NCBI RefSeq assembly: GCF_901538265.1 | Contig: NZ_LR593886.1 | Coordinates: 1,922,001-1,986,000 of the forward strand | From: Gemmata massiliana | Lineage (GTDB): Bacteria > Planctomycetota > Planctomycetia > Gemmatales > Gemmataceae | Reading direction: 5' to 3' | Length of the DNA: 64,000 bases | In this document: positions 32,048 through 40,312 of the stretch, in pieces | Layout: each line of letters begins with the position of its first letter | Numbering within the stretch: position 1 is the stretch's first letter | Program-made: the position numbers and the translations under genes | The notes under the pieces: generated by a model | Told to the model about the DNA's origin: nothing | What the model saw: only the letters and a program-made list of their open reading frames with translations | Database searches by the model: none

Positions 32048-32236
32048 TTACCGCTCGGGTTTGGCCCGTGGAGCGACTTTCGATCCTTTTTTTCGGGCTT
32101 CCGAAAGCCCGATCGCGATGGCTTGTTTCGGGTTCGTCACCTTTTTCCCGGAGCCACTTTTCAGCTTACCCCGCTTGAACTCGTGCATCACTTCGCCGAC
32201 TTTTTCTTGGGCCTTCTCACTGTATTTGCGAGCCAT
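32048..32236 (-). CDS. DUF6496 family small basic protein
   Basis: 62 residues from ATG 32236 (MARKYSEKAQEKVGEVMHEF); the longer frame from 32278 adds an unlikely leader. Lys-rich, helical, with the pattern KRGKLKSGSGKKVTNPKQAI and IAIGLSEARKKG shared by DUF6496 proteins. Related short proteins are found in many environmental bacteria and may bind nucleic acid; this is not proven. It is convergent with the DUF2171 gene and shares the terminator region. Confidence 0.8.
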   Translation of the reverse strand: MARKYSEKAQEKVGEVMHEFKRGKLKSGSGKKVTNPKQAIAIGLSEARKKGSKVAPRAKPER

Positions 32237-32589
32237 GATTGTTCTCCAAACCGCGTTTTCGGGCGGAATTTGACACATCGCAAGTTACTGCACCTGACGT
32301 GCCGGAGCCGGCCCGGTGAAATTGTGACGCTCGCCGAAGTGACACTGCGTTGTCACTTCGCGATTTTTCCAGTTTTTTCTGTTGTCTTCTGCTTATAGCG
32401 GGGTAGCATCTCGACTTTGTGAAGAGAGCGGCAAAGTCGTGTGGACACTCCCGCGGCCGGGTCGTAATTCACCAGCACCATTCGGCGGACAGGTGGCAAC
32501 TCCTCCTCTCCCCGCCGGCGAAAGGTTGGAAACTCGCGTTTCCGTACCACCTCGCGATTATCAGAACGGCTACGTAAAGAGCTTCACCC
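32237..32589. other. Intergenic region upstream of the respiratory cluster
   Basis: This 353-base gap contains a 10-bp stem-loop with T-run (32335-32368) and should contain the promoter of the act/cox cluster or of its preceding small gene. A 65-codon minus-strand frame (32353-32550) is Arg/Lys-rich and not supported by any recognisable motif. Confidence 0.4.
32335..32368 (+). terminator. Stem-loop followed by T-run
   Basis: CGAAGTGACA (32335-32344) pairs perfectly with TGTCACTTCG (32351-32360) around CTGCGT. It is followed by CGATTTTTCC and a second T-run. It has terminator form on the plus strand although the DUF2171 gene already has one. It may insulate the respiratory cluster or act as a leader element. 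Confidence 0.55.
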
Positions 32590-33021
32590 GTGTCACATGC
32601 GGGGGAGGTTCCCCGGTTTGTTGCGATCGAGTGTTCGGAGCCGCTCCCGGCTCCGAGTCTCGGGGCAAGTACCCCGGTCGGAGGCCTGATTGTGGAACAT
32701 CCCCCCGCAGCCCCTGCGCCCGCTCCCGGCACCCGTTCGCCGAACGATTCATACGTTGCTCGCGGATTGGCCGGTGCCTCGGTCGGCATGGGCTTCTTCT
32801 CCGCGTGCGTGTTCTGGTGGACACCGTTCACCTCGATCCTCGCGACCGTCGGCCTGACGCTCGGCCTCATTTCCGTCCTGCGGGGCGTGAAGGGCGGGTT
32901 GCGTGGTGAGAACTACGCGATGGTCGGCACCATTCTGTGCGCGACCAGTCTCACGATCACGGTAACGCTGAACCAGGGGCTGCGATACGCCCAGTGGGAC
33001 TCGTTCCCGTGGCTGTGGTGA
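32590..33021 (+). CDS. Small membrane protein, DUF4190-like, at the head of the act cluster
   Basis: 143 residues from GTG 32590. A Pro/Ala-rich soluble N-terminus of about 55 residues is followed by three hydrophobic segments: GMGFFSACVFWWTPFTSILA, TVGLTLGLISVLRGVKGGLR and YAMVGTILCATSLTITVTL. The arrangement resembles DUF4190-type small membrane proteins. It ends 102 bases before actA on the same strand and could be co-transcribed. The start is uncertain because no clear ribosome binding site is seen. There is no haem or metal motif. Confidence 0.6.
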   Translation: MSHAGEVPRFVAIECSEPLPAPSLGASTPVGGLIVEHPPAAPAPAPGTRSPNDSYVARGLAGASVGMGFFSACVFWWTPFTSILATVGLTLGLISVLRGVKGGLRGENYAMVGTILCATSLTITVTLNQGLRYAQWDSFPWLW

Positions 33022-33123
33022 GCGGATCGCAGTCGTGTCGTGGCTCGCCCCGGTTCTCGCGGGCGGTGCAGCGGTCGGTTCTCGACGGGTTTGAGGTCGG
33101 ACACGTAGGAAAGGTGGCTCGCG

Positions 33124-33876
33124 ATGCCCCAGATCTTCCCTAAGGCGCTGAACCCGATCACCAAAATGCTCGTTCTCGCCGCGCCGCTCCTGGCCGGTGG
33201 GACGGGCGTGACCGGGGCCGCGTTTTACCGGTCGAGTTACGCGACCGGTGTGGGCGAGATTCCGCCGCAGCCCGTCGCGTTCAGTCACTCGCACCACGTC
33301 GGGCAGCTCGGGATTCACTGCGTCTACTGCCACACGTCCGTTGAGTCCTCCGGGTTCGCGAGCGTCCCACCGACCAAGACGTGCATGAACTGCCACCAGC
33401 AGATCTGGCAGGGGGCCGACCTCCTCGAACCGGTGCGCAACAGCTACAAGGAAGACAAGCCCATCGAGTGGATTCGCGTCCACAACCTGCCGCACTACGC
33501 CTACTTCAATCACTCGATCCACGTCGCCAAGGGCGTCGGGTGCGAGTCCTGTCACGGGCGGCTCGACCAGTGGATGAATCTAACGAAGCAGAACAGCACG
33601 CTCCTGATGGAGTGGTGCATCGCGTGCCACCGGACCCCGGAAAAGAACCTGCGGCCGAAGTCCGAGGTCTTCAACCTGACTTACGACCCCAAGAAGCCGG
33701 CCGAATGGGTGGCCGAGGACTTCCCCAAAATGGGGCGCCAGGCCGACGGTTCGCTCAACCCGCTCATCGGTACGCCCCGCCCCACCAATCAAAAAGAGTT
33801 GGGGCTGTTGCTGAAAGACCAGTACCACGTTCGCGACGCGGTCACGCTCACCAACTGTTCGATGTGTCACCGCTAA
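33124..33876 (+). CDS. actA: Alternative complex III subunit ActA, pentahaem cytochrome c
   Basis: 250 residues. One N-terminal membrane anchor (MLVLAAPLLAGGTGVTGAAF) is followed by five CxxCH motifs: CVYCH, CMNCH, CESCH, CIACH and CSMCH. HSHHVGQLGIHC and FNHSIHVAKGVGC supply extra His ligands for bis-His haems. In alternative complex III ActA is the multihaem subunit that passes electrons from the ActB/ActC side to an oxidase or to ActE. The start ATG 33124 follows AGGAAAGG. It opens the actABCDEF series and is separated from actB by an inverted repeat. Confidence 0.95.
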   Translation: MPQIFPKALNPITKMLVLAAPLLAGGTGVTGAAFYRSSYATGVGEIPPQPVAFSHSHHVGQLGIHCVYCHTSVESSGFASVPPTKTCMNCHQQIWQGADLLEPVRNSYKEDKPIEWIRVHNLPHYAYFNHSIHVAKGVGCESCHGRLDQWMNLTKQNSTLLMEWCIACHRTPEKNLRPKSEVFNLTYDPKKPAEWVAEDFPKMGRQADGSLNPLIGTPRPTNQKELGLLLKDQYHVRDAVTLTNCSMCHR

Positions 33877-33894
33877 ACGGTTGATGTGACTGCA

Positions 33895-33982
33895 GTTAGC
33901 CGTTGGCCCCGTGCCAACTCCAGGTCCGCCCGCTGCCGACGCGGGTGGCGAGCCGCCGGTAGCGAAAGAGCCAAGAGCTAAC
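33895..33982. repeat. Inverted repeat between actA and actB
   Basis: GTTAGCCGTTGGC (33895-33907) and GCCAAGAGCTAAC (33970-33982) are complementary at 11 of 13 positions. A smaller hairpin GTTGGC-N5-GCCAAC (33902-33918) lies inside. The repeat fills nearly the whole 117-base gap and ends just before the actB start. Confidence 0.6.
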
Positions 33983-33993
33983 GCGAGGTAGCG

Positions 33994-36900
33994 ATGAATC
34001 CCGATAGCACGGAAACTCCCGCAACCACGTCCGTCTCGCTCCCGTTGTGGCGCGGGCTGGATGAACTCGCGGATTCGCCGGAGTACCAGGCTGCGGCTCT
34101 GAACGAGTTCCCCGAAGGCGCGACCGAGTTCGCGGACGAACCGAGCCGCCGTCGGTTCCTCGCTCTCATGGGCGCTTCGCTCGCCCTCACGACCGGGGTC
34201 GGGTGCAACGTCCGCCCCGCCTCGCAACGCAAGATCGTTCCCTACACGACTCAGCCCGATGAAATCGTTCTGGGCGTCCCGCTGTACTTTGCAACCTCTG
34301 CTCCGTTCGGTGGTTACGGGCAGGGCGTGCTGGTTCGCAGCCACGAGGGGCGGCCGATCAAGGTTGAAGGGAACCCGGACAATCCTTCCAGTCTCGGTGG
34401 GGCGAGCATTCATGCTCTTGCCTCGGTCCTCGATCTCTACGACCCGGACCGTTCGCGCGGCGTCACGCGGCGCGGGGTCAGTGCCGGTTACGACGAGGCC
34501 CTCGCCGCGCTGCGTGCGAAGCTCTACCCGGGCGGTGTAGCGAACGCGGGCGTGCGGATTCGCATTCTTGGCGAAACGACGACGTCGCCGACGCTCGGTT
34601 CGCAGCTCACGAAGTTGTTCGGCACGTTCCCGAACGCAAAGTGGATTCAGTACGATCCGATCAGCAGTGATAACGTCCGGGCCGGTGCCGCGAAAGCGTT
34701 CGGTTCGCCCAACATCCGGGCTGCCTACGATTTCCTCAAAGCCGACGTCGTCCTTTCGCTCGACGCCGACTTCCTCGGGAGCGGCCCGGGGCATGTGCGA
34801 TACAGCCGCGATTTTGCCGATCGCCGTAAGATCCGCGAGCACGGCAAAGACGCGAAGGCCATTGCCGAAGGCAAGCGCCTGCCCGAGGGGGTGCTGGCCG
34901 ATCAAGTCAGTCGGCTGTATGCGGTCGAGTGTATGCCGACGAACACCGGTGCCGTCGCGGACCACCGGTTGCCGCTCCTGAGTGCCCAACTCGAAACGTT
35001 CGCTCGCGCTCTGGCGGCCGAACTCGGCGTGGCCGGTGTGCCGGCCGCGGGTGCTCTGCCGGACGAAGCGAAGGCGTGGATCAAGCCCCTCGCGGCCGAT
35101 CTCAAGGCGGAAGCCCGTAAGGGTAAGACGATTGTGGTAGTTGGTGAACACGCGCCGGCTTCGCTGCACGCTCTTGCGTTCGCGATCAACTCGCACTTGG
35201 GCAACATCAATCAGACGCTGCGCCTCATACCCGCGCCCGAAGTGACCGTTGCCGGGAAGACGGGCGACCTGAAGTCGCTCGTCACCGAGATGAACGCGGG
35301 CCAAGTCGACGTTCTCCTGATCGTTGGCGACGCGAACCCTGTGTTCACCGCGCCGGCCGACATCGACTTCGCTGGCGCACTCGCTGCTCTGGCGAAAGAT
35401 TCGACCAAGCTCACGTTCCACCTCGGCCAGCGCCAGGACGAAACCGGCGTGTTGTGCGAGTGGCACGTCAACGAGGCACACTACCTCGAAGCGTGGGGCG
35501 ACATCCGCGGGTTCGACGGCACGGCCTCGATTCAGCAACCGCTCATCGCACCGTTGCACCACGGCAAGTCCGCGATCGAACTCATCGGGGCGATTCTGAA
35601 GGACGAACCGGGCGTCCCCGCGACCTCGCGTGACCCGCTCGACATCGTCCGCGCGACGTGGCAGGCGTGGTTCGAGGGACAGAAGCGGACCGAAGCGTTC
35701 GACATCTTCTGGCAAGAGTCCGTGCGGTCCGGCGTCGTTTCCGGCTCCGCGCCGGCGGCCGTGACTGCGGCCCTCGCACCGAACTGGGCCGCGGGCGCCC
35801 CGGCTTCGCCGCCCATTCAGGGGGCGAACGATTACGAACTCAATATTCGCGCGTGCCCGGCTCTGCACGACGGTCGGTTCGCGAACAACGGCTGGCTCCA
35901 GGAACTGCCCAAGCCGCTGACCAAAATTTCGTGGGACAATGCTGCGTTCCTCAGCCCGAAGACCGCCGACGCGCTCGGCATCATGGACACCTACTACGAG
36001 TGGAACAAGGGCGCCGGCGAGCACGGCCGGGCCGAAGTCGGCGTCATCGAGATCGAAGTCGAGGGTAAGAAGATCAAGGCCCCGGTGTGGATCCTTCCCG
36101 GGCACGCGGACGGGGCCGTCACGGTTCACCTCGGCCACGGGCGCGACGGGGATCGCGTCGGCCGCATCGCGACCACGCCGGACGAACTGAACGTCGACGG
36201 TAAGCCGGCGCGCGGGTTCAACGCGTACCCGGTCCGCACTTCTGCGGCCCCGTGGGTCACGAAAGCGAAAGTGAGCGTCGTCGGCGGGGGCAAGTACGTT
36301 CTCGCGTGTACCCAGGGCCACTGGGCGATGGCGGAGAAGGACCCGGTCCCCGGGAAGTTGCTCGACCGCAAGCCGGTCCGCAAGGGCAGCCTCGACGACT
36401 ACAATCGGAACCCGGCGTTCGCGAAGATCCCGCCGATGGCCGCGGGCGAAACGCTCGAGATCAACCAGAACCTCCCGCTCCCGAAGCAAAAGCCCGGCAA
36501 AGACGGGCACCACCCGCACGACGCGCGGTTGCACCCGCTGAACATGTACAAGCCCGCCGAGGGGCTGTCCCCGGGGCTCAAGGACGAGCAGCGCCGGCGC
36601 TGGGGCATGGCGATCGATCTGAGCGCCTGTCACGGGTGCAGCGCGTGCGTGATCGCGTGCATCAGCGAGAACAACATCCCGGTCGTCGGCAAGCGGCAGG
36701 TGACCAAGGGCCGCGAGATGCACTGGATCCGCATCGACCGGTACTACGAGAGCACCACGGCCGACATGAAGGGCGCGAAGGACGCGGGCGCGATCAAGAC
36801 GTACTTCCAGCCGGTCATGTGCGTGCAGTGCGAGAACGCCCCGTGCGAGATCGTCTGCCCGGTCGGGGCGACGGTCCACTCGACCGACGGCCTCAACGAC

Positions 36901-37338
36901 ATGACCTACAACCGGTGCGTCGGTACCCGGTACTGCTCTAATAACTGTCCGTACAAGGTCCGCCGGTTCAACTTCCTCACGTTCGAGGGGAACGACTGGC
37001 ACACCGACACGCTCAAGTTGGGCCGCAACCCGGAAGTGTCGGTTCGTAGCCGCGGCGTGATGGAAAAGTGCACGTTCTGCGTCCAGCGCATCCGCGGGGC
37101 CGAGATCGTGGCCGAGCGCGAGCACCGCCCGATCCGCGACGGCGAGATCCTGACCGCGTGCCAGTCCGCGTGCCCGTCCAATGCGATCGTGTTCGGCGAC
37201 CTGAACGACGCCGACAGCGCGGTCGCCCGCTGGAAGAACGAGCCCGCGAACTACGGGCTCCTGGCCGAACTGAACACGCGCCCGCGGCTCACGCACATGG
37301 CCGCGATCCGCAACCCGAACCCCGCAATGCCGAAGTGA
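33994..37338 (+). CDS. actB: Alternative complex III subunit ActB, molybdopterin-like and [4Fe-4S] protein
   Basis: 1114 residues, a fusion of a degenerate molybdopterin-oxidoreductase domain with an iron-sulfur domain. A Tat-type motif SRRRFLALMGASLAL lies at residues 51-65, after an unusually long leader. The large domain (about 80-860) has VEGNPDNPSSLGGASIHALA and RYSRDFADRR as in other ActB proteins, where no Mo cofactor is bound. The ferredoxin-like part has ACHGCSACVIACISENN near 878, CVQCENAPCEIVCP, CVGTRYCSNNCPYKVRRF and CTFCVQRIRGAEIVAE with CQSACPSNAI, enough for four clusters in the usual [3Fe-4S]/[4Fe-4S] pattern. It faces the periplasm-like side and connects quinol oxidation in ActC with ActA. 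Confidence 0.95.
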   Translation: MNPDSTETPATTSVSLPLWRGLDELADSPEYQAAALNEFPEGATEFADEPSRRRFLALMGASLALTTGVGCNVRPASQRKIVPYTTQPDEIVLGVPLYFATSAPFGGYGQGVLVRSHEGRPIKVEGNPDNPSSLGGASIHALASVLDLYDPDRSRGVTRRGVSAGYDEALAALRAKLYPGGVANAGVRIRILGETTTSPTLGSQLTKLFGTFPNAKWIQYDPISSDNVRAGAAKAFGSPNIRAAYDFLKADVVLSLDADFLGSGPGHVRYSRDFADRRKIREHGKDAKAIAEGKRLPEGVLADQVSRLYAVECMPTNTGAVADHRLPLLSAQLETFARALAAELGVAGVPAAGALPDEAKAWIKPLAADLKAEARKGKTIVVVGEHAPASLHALAFAINSHLGNINQTLRLIPAPEVTVAGKTGDLKSLVTEMNAGQVDVLLIVGDANPVFTAPADIDFAGALAALAKDSTKLTFHLGQRQDETGVLCEWHVNEAHYLEAWGDIRGFDGTASIQQPLIAPLHHGKSAIELIGAILKDEPGVPATSRDPLDIVRATWQAWFEGQKRTEAFDIFWQESVRSGVVSGSAPAAVTAALAPNWAAGAPASPPIQGANDYELNIRACPALHDGRFANNGWLQELPKPLTKISWDNAAFLSPKTADALGIMDTYYEWNKGAGEHGRAEVGVIEIEVEGKKIKAPVWILPGHADGAVTVHLGHGRDGDRVGRIATTPDELNVDGKPARGFNAYPVRTSAAPWVTKAKVSVVGGGKYVLACTQGHWAMAEKDPVPGKLLDRKPVRKGSLDDYNRNPAFAKIPPMAAGETLEINQNLPLPKQKPGKDGHHPHDARLHPLNMYKPAEGLSPGLKDEQRRRWGMAIDLSACHGCSACVIACISENNIPVVGKRQVTKGREMHWIRIDRYYESTTADMKGAKDAGAIKTYFQPVMCVQCENAPCEIVCPVGATVHSTDGLNDMTYNRCVGTRYCSNNCPYKVRRFNFLTFEGNDWHTDTLKLGRNPEVSVRSRGVMEKCTFCVQRIRGAEIVAEREHRPIRDGEILTACQSACPSNAIVFGDLNDADSAVARWKNEPANYGLLAELNTRPRLTHMAAIRNPNPAMPK

Positions 37339-37343
37339 CGTGT

Positions 37344-37405
37344 TTGTGGGGCGGGCGCGCGCCCGCCGCGGCTCTGCTCTGGCAGGTTGAACGCCTGCCC
37401 CACAA
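37344..37405. repeat. Nested inverted repeats between actB and actC
   Basis: TTGTGGGGCGGGCG (37344-37357) and CGCCTGCCCCACAA (37392-37405) pair with one mismatch. Inside lies the perfect 18-bp palindrome GGCGGGCGCGCGCCCGCC (37350-37367) and a second hairpin GGCAGG/CCTGCC (37381-37399). It fills the actB-actC gap and ends 20 bases before the actC start. It looks like a REP-type element and could set the actC expression level. Confidence 0.7.
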
Positions 37406-37425
37406 GAATGCCTAGAGGGACTGAC

Positions 37426-38865
37426 GTGGCGACAGCGGAACTACCTCCTGCTCGATCGACCGAGCTGCCGCTCGAACCCGAGATGCACCCGCTCGTCAAG
37501 AGCGTGCACACCGGGCAGCCGCACAACCTGGTGACGGTCGGCGACGCGATCGGCAACGTCGTCCTCGACGGCAACCACCCGCGCGGCTGGTGGCTCGGCT
37601 TTTTGGCCGGCTTCGCCATGCTGCAAGTGCTGGCGCTCGCGGTGTGCTGGCTGTTCTACATGGGCGTCGGGATCTGGGGCATCAACGTCCCGGTGGCCTG
37701 GGGCTTCGCGATCGTCAACTTCGTGTGGTGGATCGGCATCGGGCACGCCGGGACGCTGATCTCCGCCGTGCTGCTCCTGCTCCACCAGAAGTGGCGCACG
37801 TCGATCAACCGGTTCAGCGAGGCCATGACGATCTTCGCGGTCATGTGCGCGGGCCTGTTCCCGCTCTTGCACATGGGCCGCCCGTGGTTCGCGTACTGGC
37901 TCTACCCGTTCCCGAACGTCGCCGGCGTGTGGCCCCAGTTCCGCAGCCCGCTCACGTGGGACGTGTTCGCGGTCACCACGTACTTCACCGTATCGCTCGT
38001 GTTCTGGTACCTGGGCCTCGTGCCCGACCTCGCGGCGCTCCGCGACCAGGCCAAGAAGCGGTGGCAGCGGGTCGTGTACGGGCTGCTCGCGCTCGGCTGG
38101 CGCGGGTCGGCGATCCACTGGCGCCGGTACGAGAAGGTCTATTTGATCCTCGGGGGCATCAGCACGCCGCTCGTGCTCTCGGTTCACACGGTCGTGTCCT
38201 TCGACTTCGCCGTGTCGATCGTCCCGCTGTGGCACGCGACCATCTTCCCGCCGTTCTTCGTTGCGGGGGCGATCTACTCCGGCTTCGCGATGGTGGTGCT
38301 GATCGCGATCCCGGTCCGCAAGTGGTACAAGCTCGAAGACTTCTTCAGCGACCACCACCTCGACATCATGGGCAAGGTGATGTTGGCCACCGGGTTCCTC
38401 GTCACCTACGGCTACTTCAGTGAGCTCTGGATGGCGTGGTACGGCCACACCCTCTACGAGTGGGGCACGACGATCGAGCGCATGTTCGGCCCCTACGGGT
38501 GGTCCTACTGGTGCCTGATCGGGTTCAACTGCGTGTTCCCGCTCACGGCCCTGTGGTCGCGGAAGATGCGCGTCAGCCCGTTCTGGATGTCCGCGATCTG
38601 CATCTCGGTGCTGATCGGGATGTGGTTCGAGCGGTACGTGATCGTGATCACGCTGGCCCGCGAGTACCTGCCGAGCGCGTGGGGCCACTACGCCCCGACG
38701 CTGTGGGACTACGCCACGATGGTCGGCTCGCTCGGGCTGTTCCTGTTCCTGTTCTTCTTGTTCCTCCGATACCTGCCGATGATCTCGATCACCGAGATGC
38801 GCGAACTGCTGCCGAAGAAGCAGGGCGGCGGCGGCGGCCACTCGATCATGGAGAACGCGCCGTGA
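37426..38865 (+). CDS. actC: Alternative complex III subunit ActC, NrfD-like quinol-binding membrane protein
   Basis: 479 residues from GTG 37426, chosen because AGAGGG lies 8 bases upstream; the frame is open further but without a ribosome binding site. About ten membrane spans of the NrfD/PsrC family, e.g. GWWLGFLAGFAMLQVLALAV, FAIVNFVWWIGIGHAGTLIS and LLGI-type later helices, with the conserved GIGHAGTLISAVLLL and SVHTVVSFDFAVSIVPLWHA segments of the quinol pocket. It oxidises membrane quinol. The stop TGA overlaps the actD start in GTGA. Confidence 0.94.
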   Translation: MATAELPPARSTELPLEPEMHPLVKSVHTGQPHNLVTVGDAIGNVVLDGNHPRGWWLGFLAGFAMLQVLALAVCWLFYMGVGIWGINVPVAWGFAIVNFVWWIGIGHAGTLISAVLLLLHQKWRTSINRFSEAMTIFAVMCAGLFPLLHMGRPWFAYWLYPFPNVAGVWPQFRSPLTWDVFAVTTYFTVSLVFWYLGLVPDLAALRDQAKKRWQRVVYGLLALGWRGSAIHWRRYEKVYLILGGISTPLVLSVHTVVSFDFAVSIVPLWHATIFPPFFVAGAIYSGFAMVVLIAIPVRKWYKLEDFFSDHHLDIMGKVMLATGFLVTYGYFSELWMAWYGHTLYEWGTTIERMFGPYGWSYWCLIGFNCVFPLTALWSRKMRVSPFWMSAICISVLIGMWFERYVIVITLAREYLPSAWGHYAPTLWDYATMVGSLGLFLFLFFLFLRYLPMISITEMRELLPKKQGGGGGHSIMENAP

Positions 38866-39467
38866 GTACCACCGTCACCCCCGGCACCGGCCACGAGCCG
38901 GGCCACGCACACGAGCACGGCCACGCGGACCCGACCGTACCGGTCACCTACGGGCTCCTGGCCGAGTTCGAGACCGCCGACGAGATGTCCCACGCGACCG
39001 CGAAAGCGACCGCCGCCGGGTACACGCACATGGACGCCTACAGCCCGTACCCGGTGGGGGAGGCGGCCGACGCGCTGAACTTCCCCAAGTCGGAGATGGG
39101 GCCGATCATGTTCATCGGCGGCCTCACGGGGGCGTGCGCCGGGTTCACCATGCAGTACTGGGCGAACACCTGGGGGTACTCGCTGAACATCGGCGGGCGC
39201 CCGTACTTCAGTTGGCCGTCGTTCGTGCCCATCACGTTCGAGATGATGGTGCTCACGACCGCGCTCACGGGGCTGTTCGGCTTCATGGCGCTCTGCGGGC
39301 TGCCGCGCTACAACCACCCGCTCTTTAACTCGACGGCGTTCGACCGGGCGACGCGGGACCGCTTCTTCCTGTGCGTCGAAGCGACCGACCCGAAGTTCGA
39401 TCTCGCCGCGACCCGGGCCTTCCTGAACGACCTCCACCCCCTATCGGTCGAGGAGGTAATGGAATGA
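38862..39467 (+). CDS. actD: Alternative complex III subunit ActD (DUF3341)
   Basis: 201 residues. The start is GTG 38862, which overlaps the actC stop (GTGA). A His-rich N-terminus (GHEPGHAHEHGHADP) comes before the DUF3341 domain: TYGLLAEFETADEMSHATAK, AYSPYPVGEAADALNF, then two membrane spans (IMFIGGLTGACAGFTMQYWA and ITFEMMVLTTALTGLFGFMA). ActD is a small two-span structural subunit. The His-rich leader is not a standard family feature and could bind metal. The stop overlaps actE in ATGA. Confidence 0.93.
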   Translation: MSTTVTPGTGHEPGHAHEHGHADPTVPVTYGLLAEFETADEMSHATAKATAAGYTHMDAYSPYPVGEAADALNFPKSEMGPIMFIGGLTGACAGFTMQYWANTWGYSLNIGGRPYFSWPSFVPITFEMMVLTTALTGLFGFMALCGLPRYNHPLFNSTAFDRATRDRFFLCVEATDPKFDLAATRAFLNDLHPLSVEEVME

Positions 39468-40312
39468 CCGCTCCGCTCTGCACCGGCGAAAAGGACAAAG
39501 GAAAAATGGGGAGCCGATCAATCGGTTTTTACCTTTTCGCTTTTGTCCTTCTGCTCCCCGCTGCGGCGGGGTGCCGCCAGAAGATGGCCGATCAGCCGTA
39601 CTACCGGCCGCTCGAAGCCACCGACTTCTTCGAGGACGGGCGCGCCAGCCGGCCGCTCGAGCGCGGGGTCATCCACCGCGCCCAGCGCCTCGAAACCGAC
39701 CCGCTCGTCACCGGTCTGACCGCGGAAGAGTGGAAGCGGAGCTACGAGTACCGCGTGCCGCCCAAGGTCGAGGTGCCCGCGCTCAGCGCCGAGGACCGGA
39801 TCACTCGTTCTATCGGTGCCCCGCGGTACAACCCGAAGGCCGCCGACAAGCCGAAGGTGTACGTGGACGAGTACCCGTTCCAGATGACGCACGCGGACCT
39901 GAAGCGCGGCCAAGAGCGGTTCACGATCTTCTGCGCCGTTTGCCACGGGCCGCTCGGCAACGGCCAGGGCAAGATCTGGGAGCGCGGCTACCTGGTACCG
40001 ACCTCGTTCCACACCAAGAAGGTGTCCCCGAGCGAACTGGACGTGAAGAACCCGCAGGGGTTGGGCATGTCGCGGGGCTACTCGACCTGGGGCATTTCCA
40101 TCCCGATGGATGAGGTGCCGGTCGGGTACTACTTCGAGGTCATCACGAAGGGGTACGGCGGGATGCCGAGTTACTCGGCCCAGATCCCGGCTGCCGACCG
40201 GTGGCGGATCATCGCGTACATTCGGCTGTTGCAGTTGAGCCAGAGCGCCGACGCCGCGAAACTGCCGCCGGAAATCAAGAAATTGCTCGACGAGACGGGA
40301 GGTAAGAAGTGA
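39464..40312 (+). CDS. actE: Alternative complex III subunit ActE, monohaem cytochrome c lipoprotein
   Basis: 282 residues. ATG 39464 overlaps the actD stop and follows AGGAGG. A signal with lipobox FVLLLPAAAGC puts a lipidated Cys near residue 37. One haem motif CAVCH is at about 159-163 with GMSRGYSTWG and GGMPSYSAQI downstream for the Met ligand. YSRPLEATDFF-like start and QPYYRPLEATDFFEDGRASR are typical of ActE. It carries electrons from ActA to the oxidase. The stop overlaps actF in GTGA. Confidence 0.93.
   Translation: MTAPLCTGEKDKGKMGSRSIGFYLFAFVLLLPAAAGCRQKMADQPYYRPLEATDFFEDGRASRPLERGVIHRAQRLETDPLVTGLTAEEWKRSYEYRVPPKVEVPALSAEDRITRSIGAPRYNPKAADKPKVYVDEYPFQMTHADLKRGQERFTIFCAVCHGPLGNGQGKIWERGYLVPTSFHTKKVSPSELDVKNPQGLGMSRGYSTWGISIPMDEVPVGYYFEVITKGYGGMPSYSAQIPAADRWRIIAYIRLLQLSQSADAAKLPPEIKKLLDETGGKK

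Noticed and set aside
32353..32550. 65-codon minus-strand frame in the gap before the respiratory cluster
   Set aside because: No recognisable motif, no ribosome binding site, and it runs into the stem-loop at 32335-32368. Left out as a gene.
33580..37296. 1238-codon open frame opposite actA/actB
   Set aside because: Same artefact. No motif or domain is visible and the composition is Arg/Val/Asp-skewed, while the plus strand gives ActA end and ActB with all Cys motifs.
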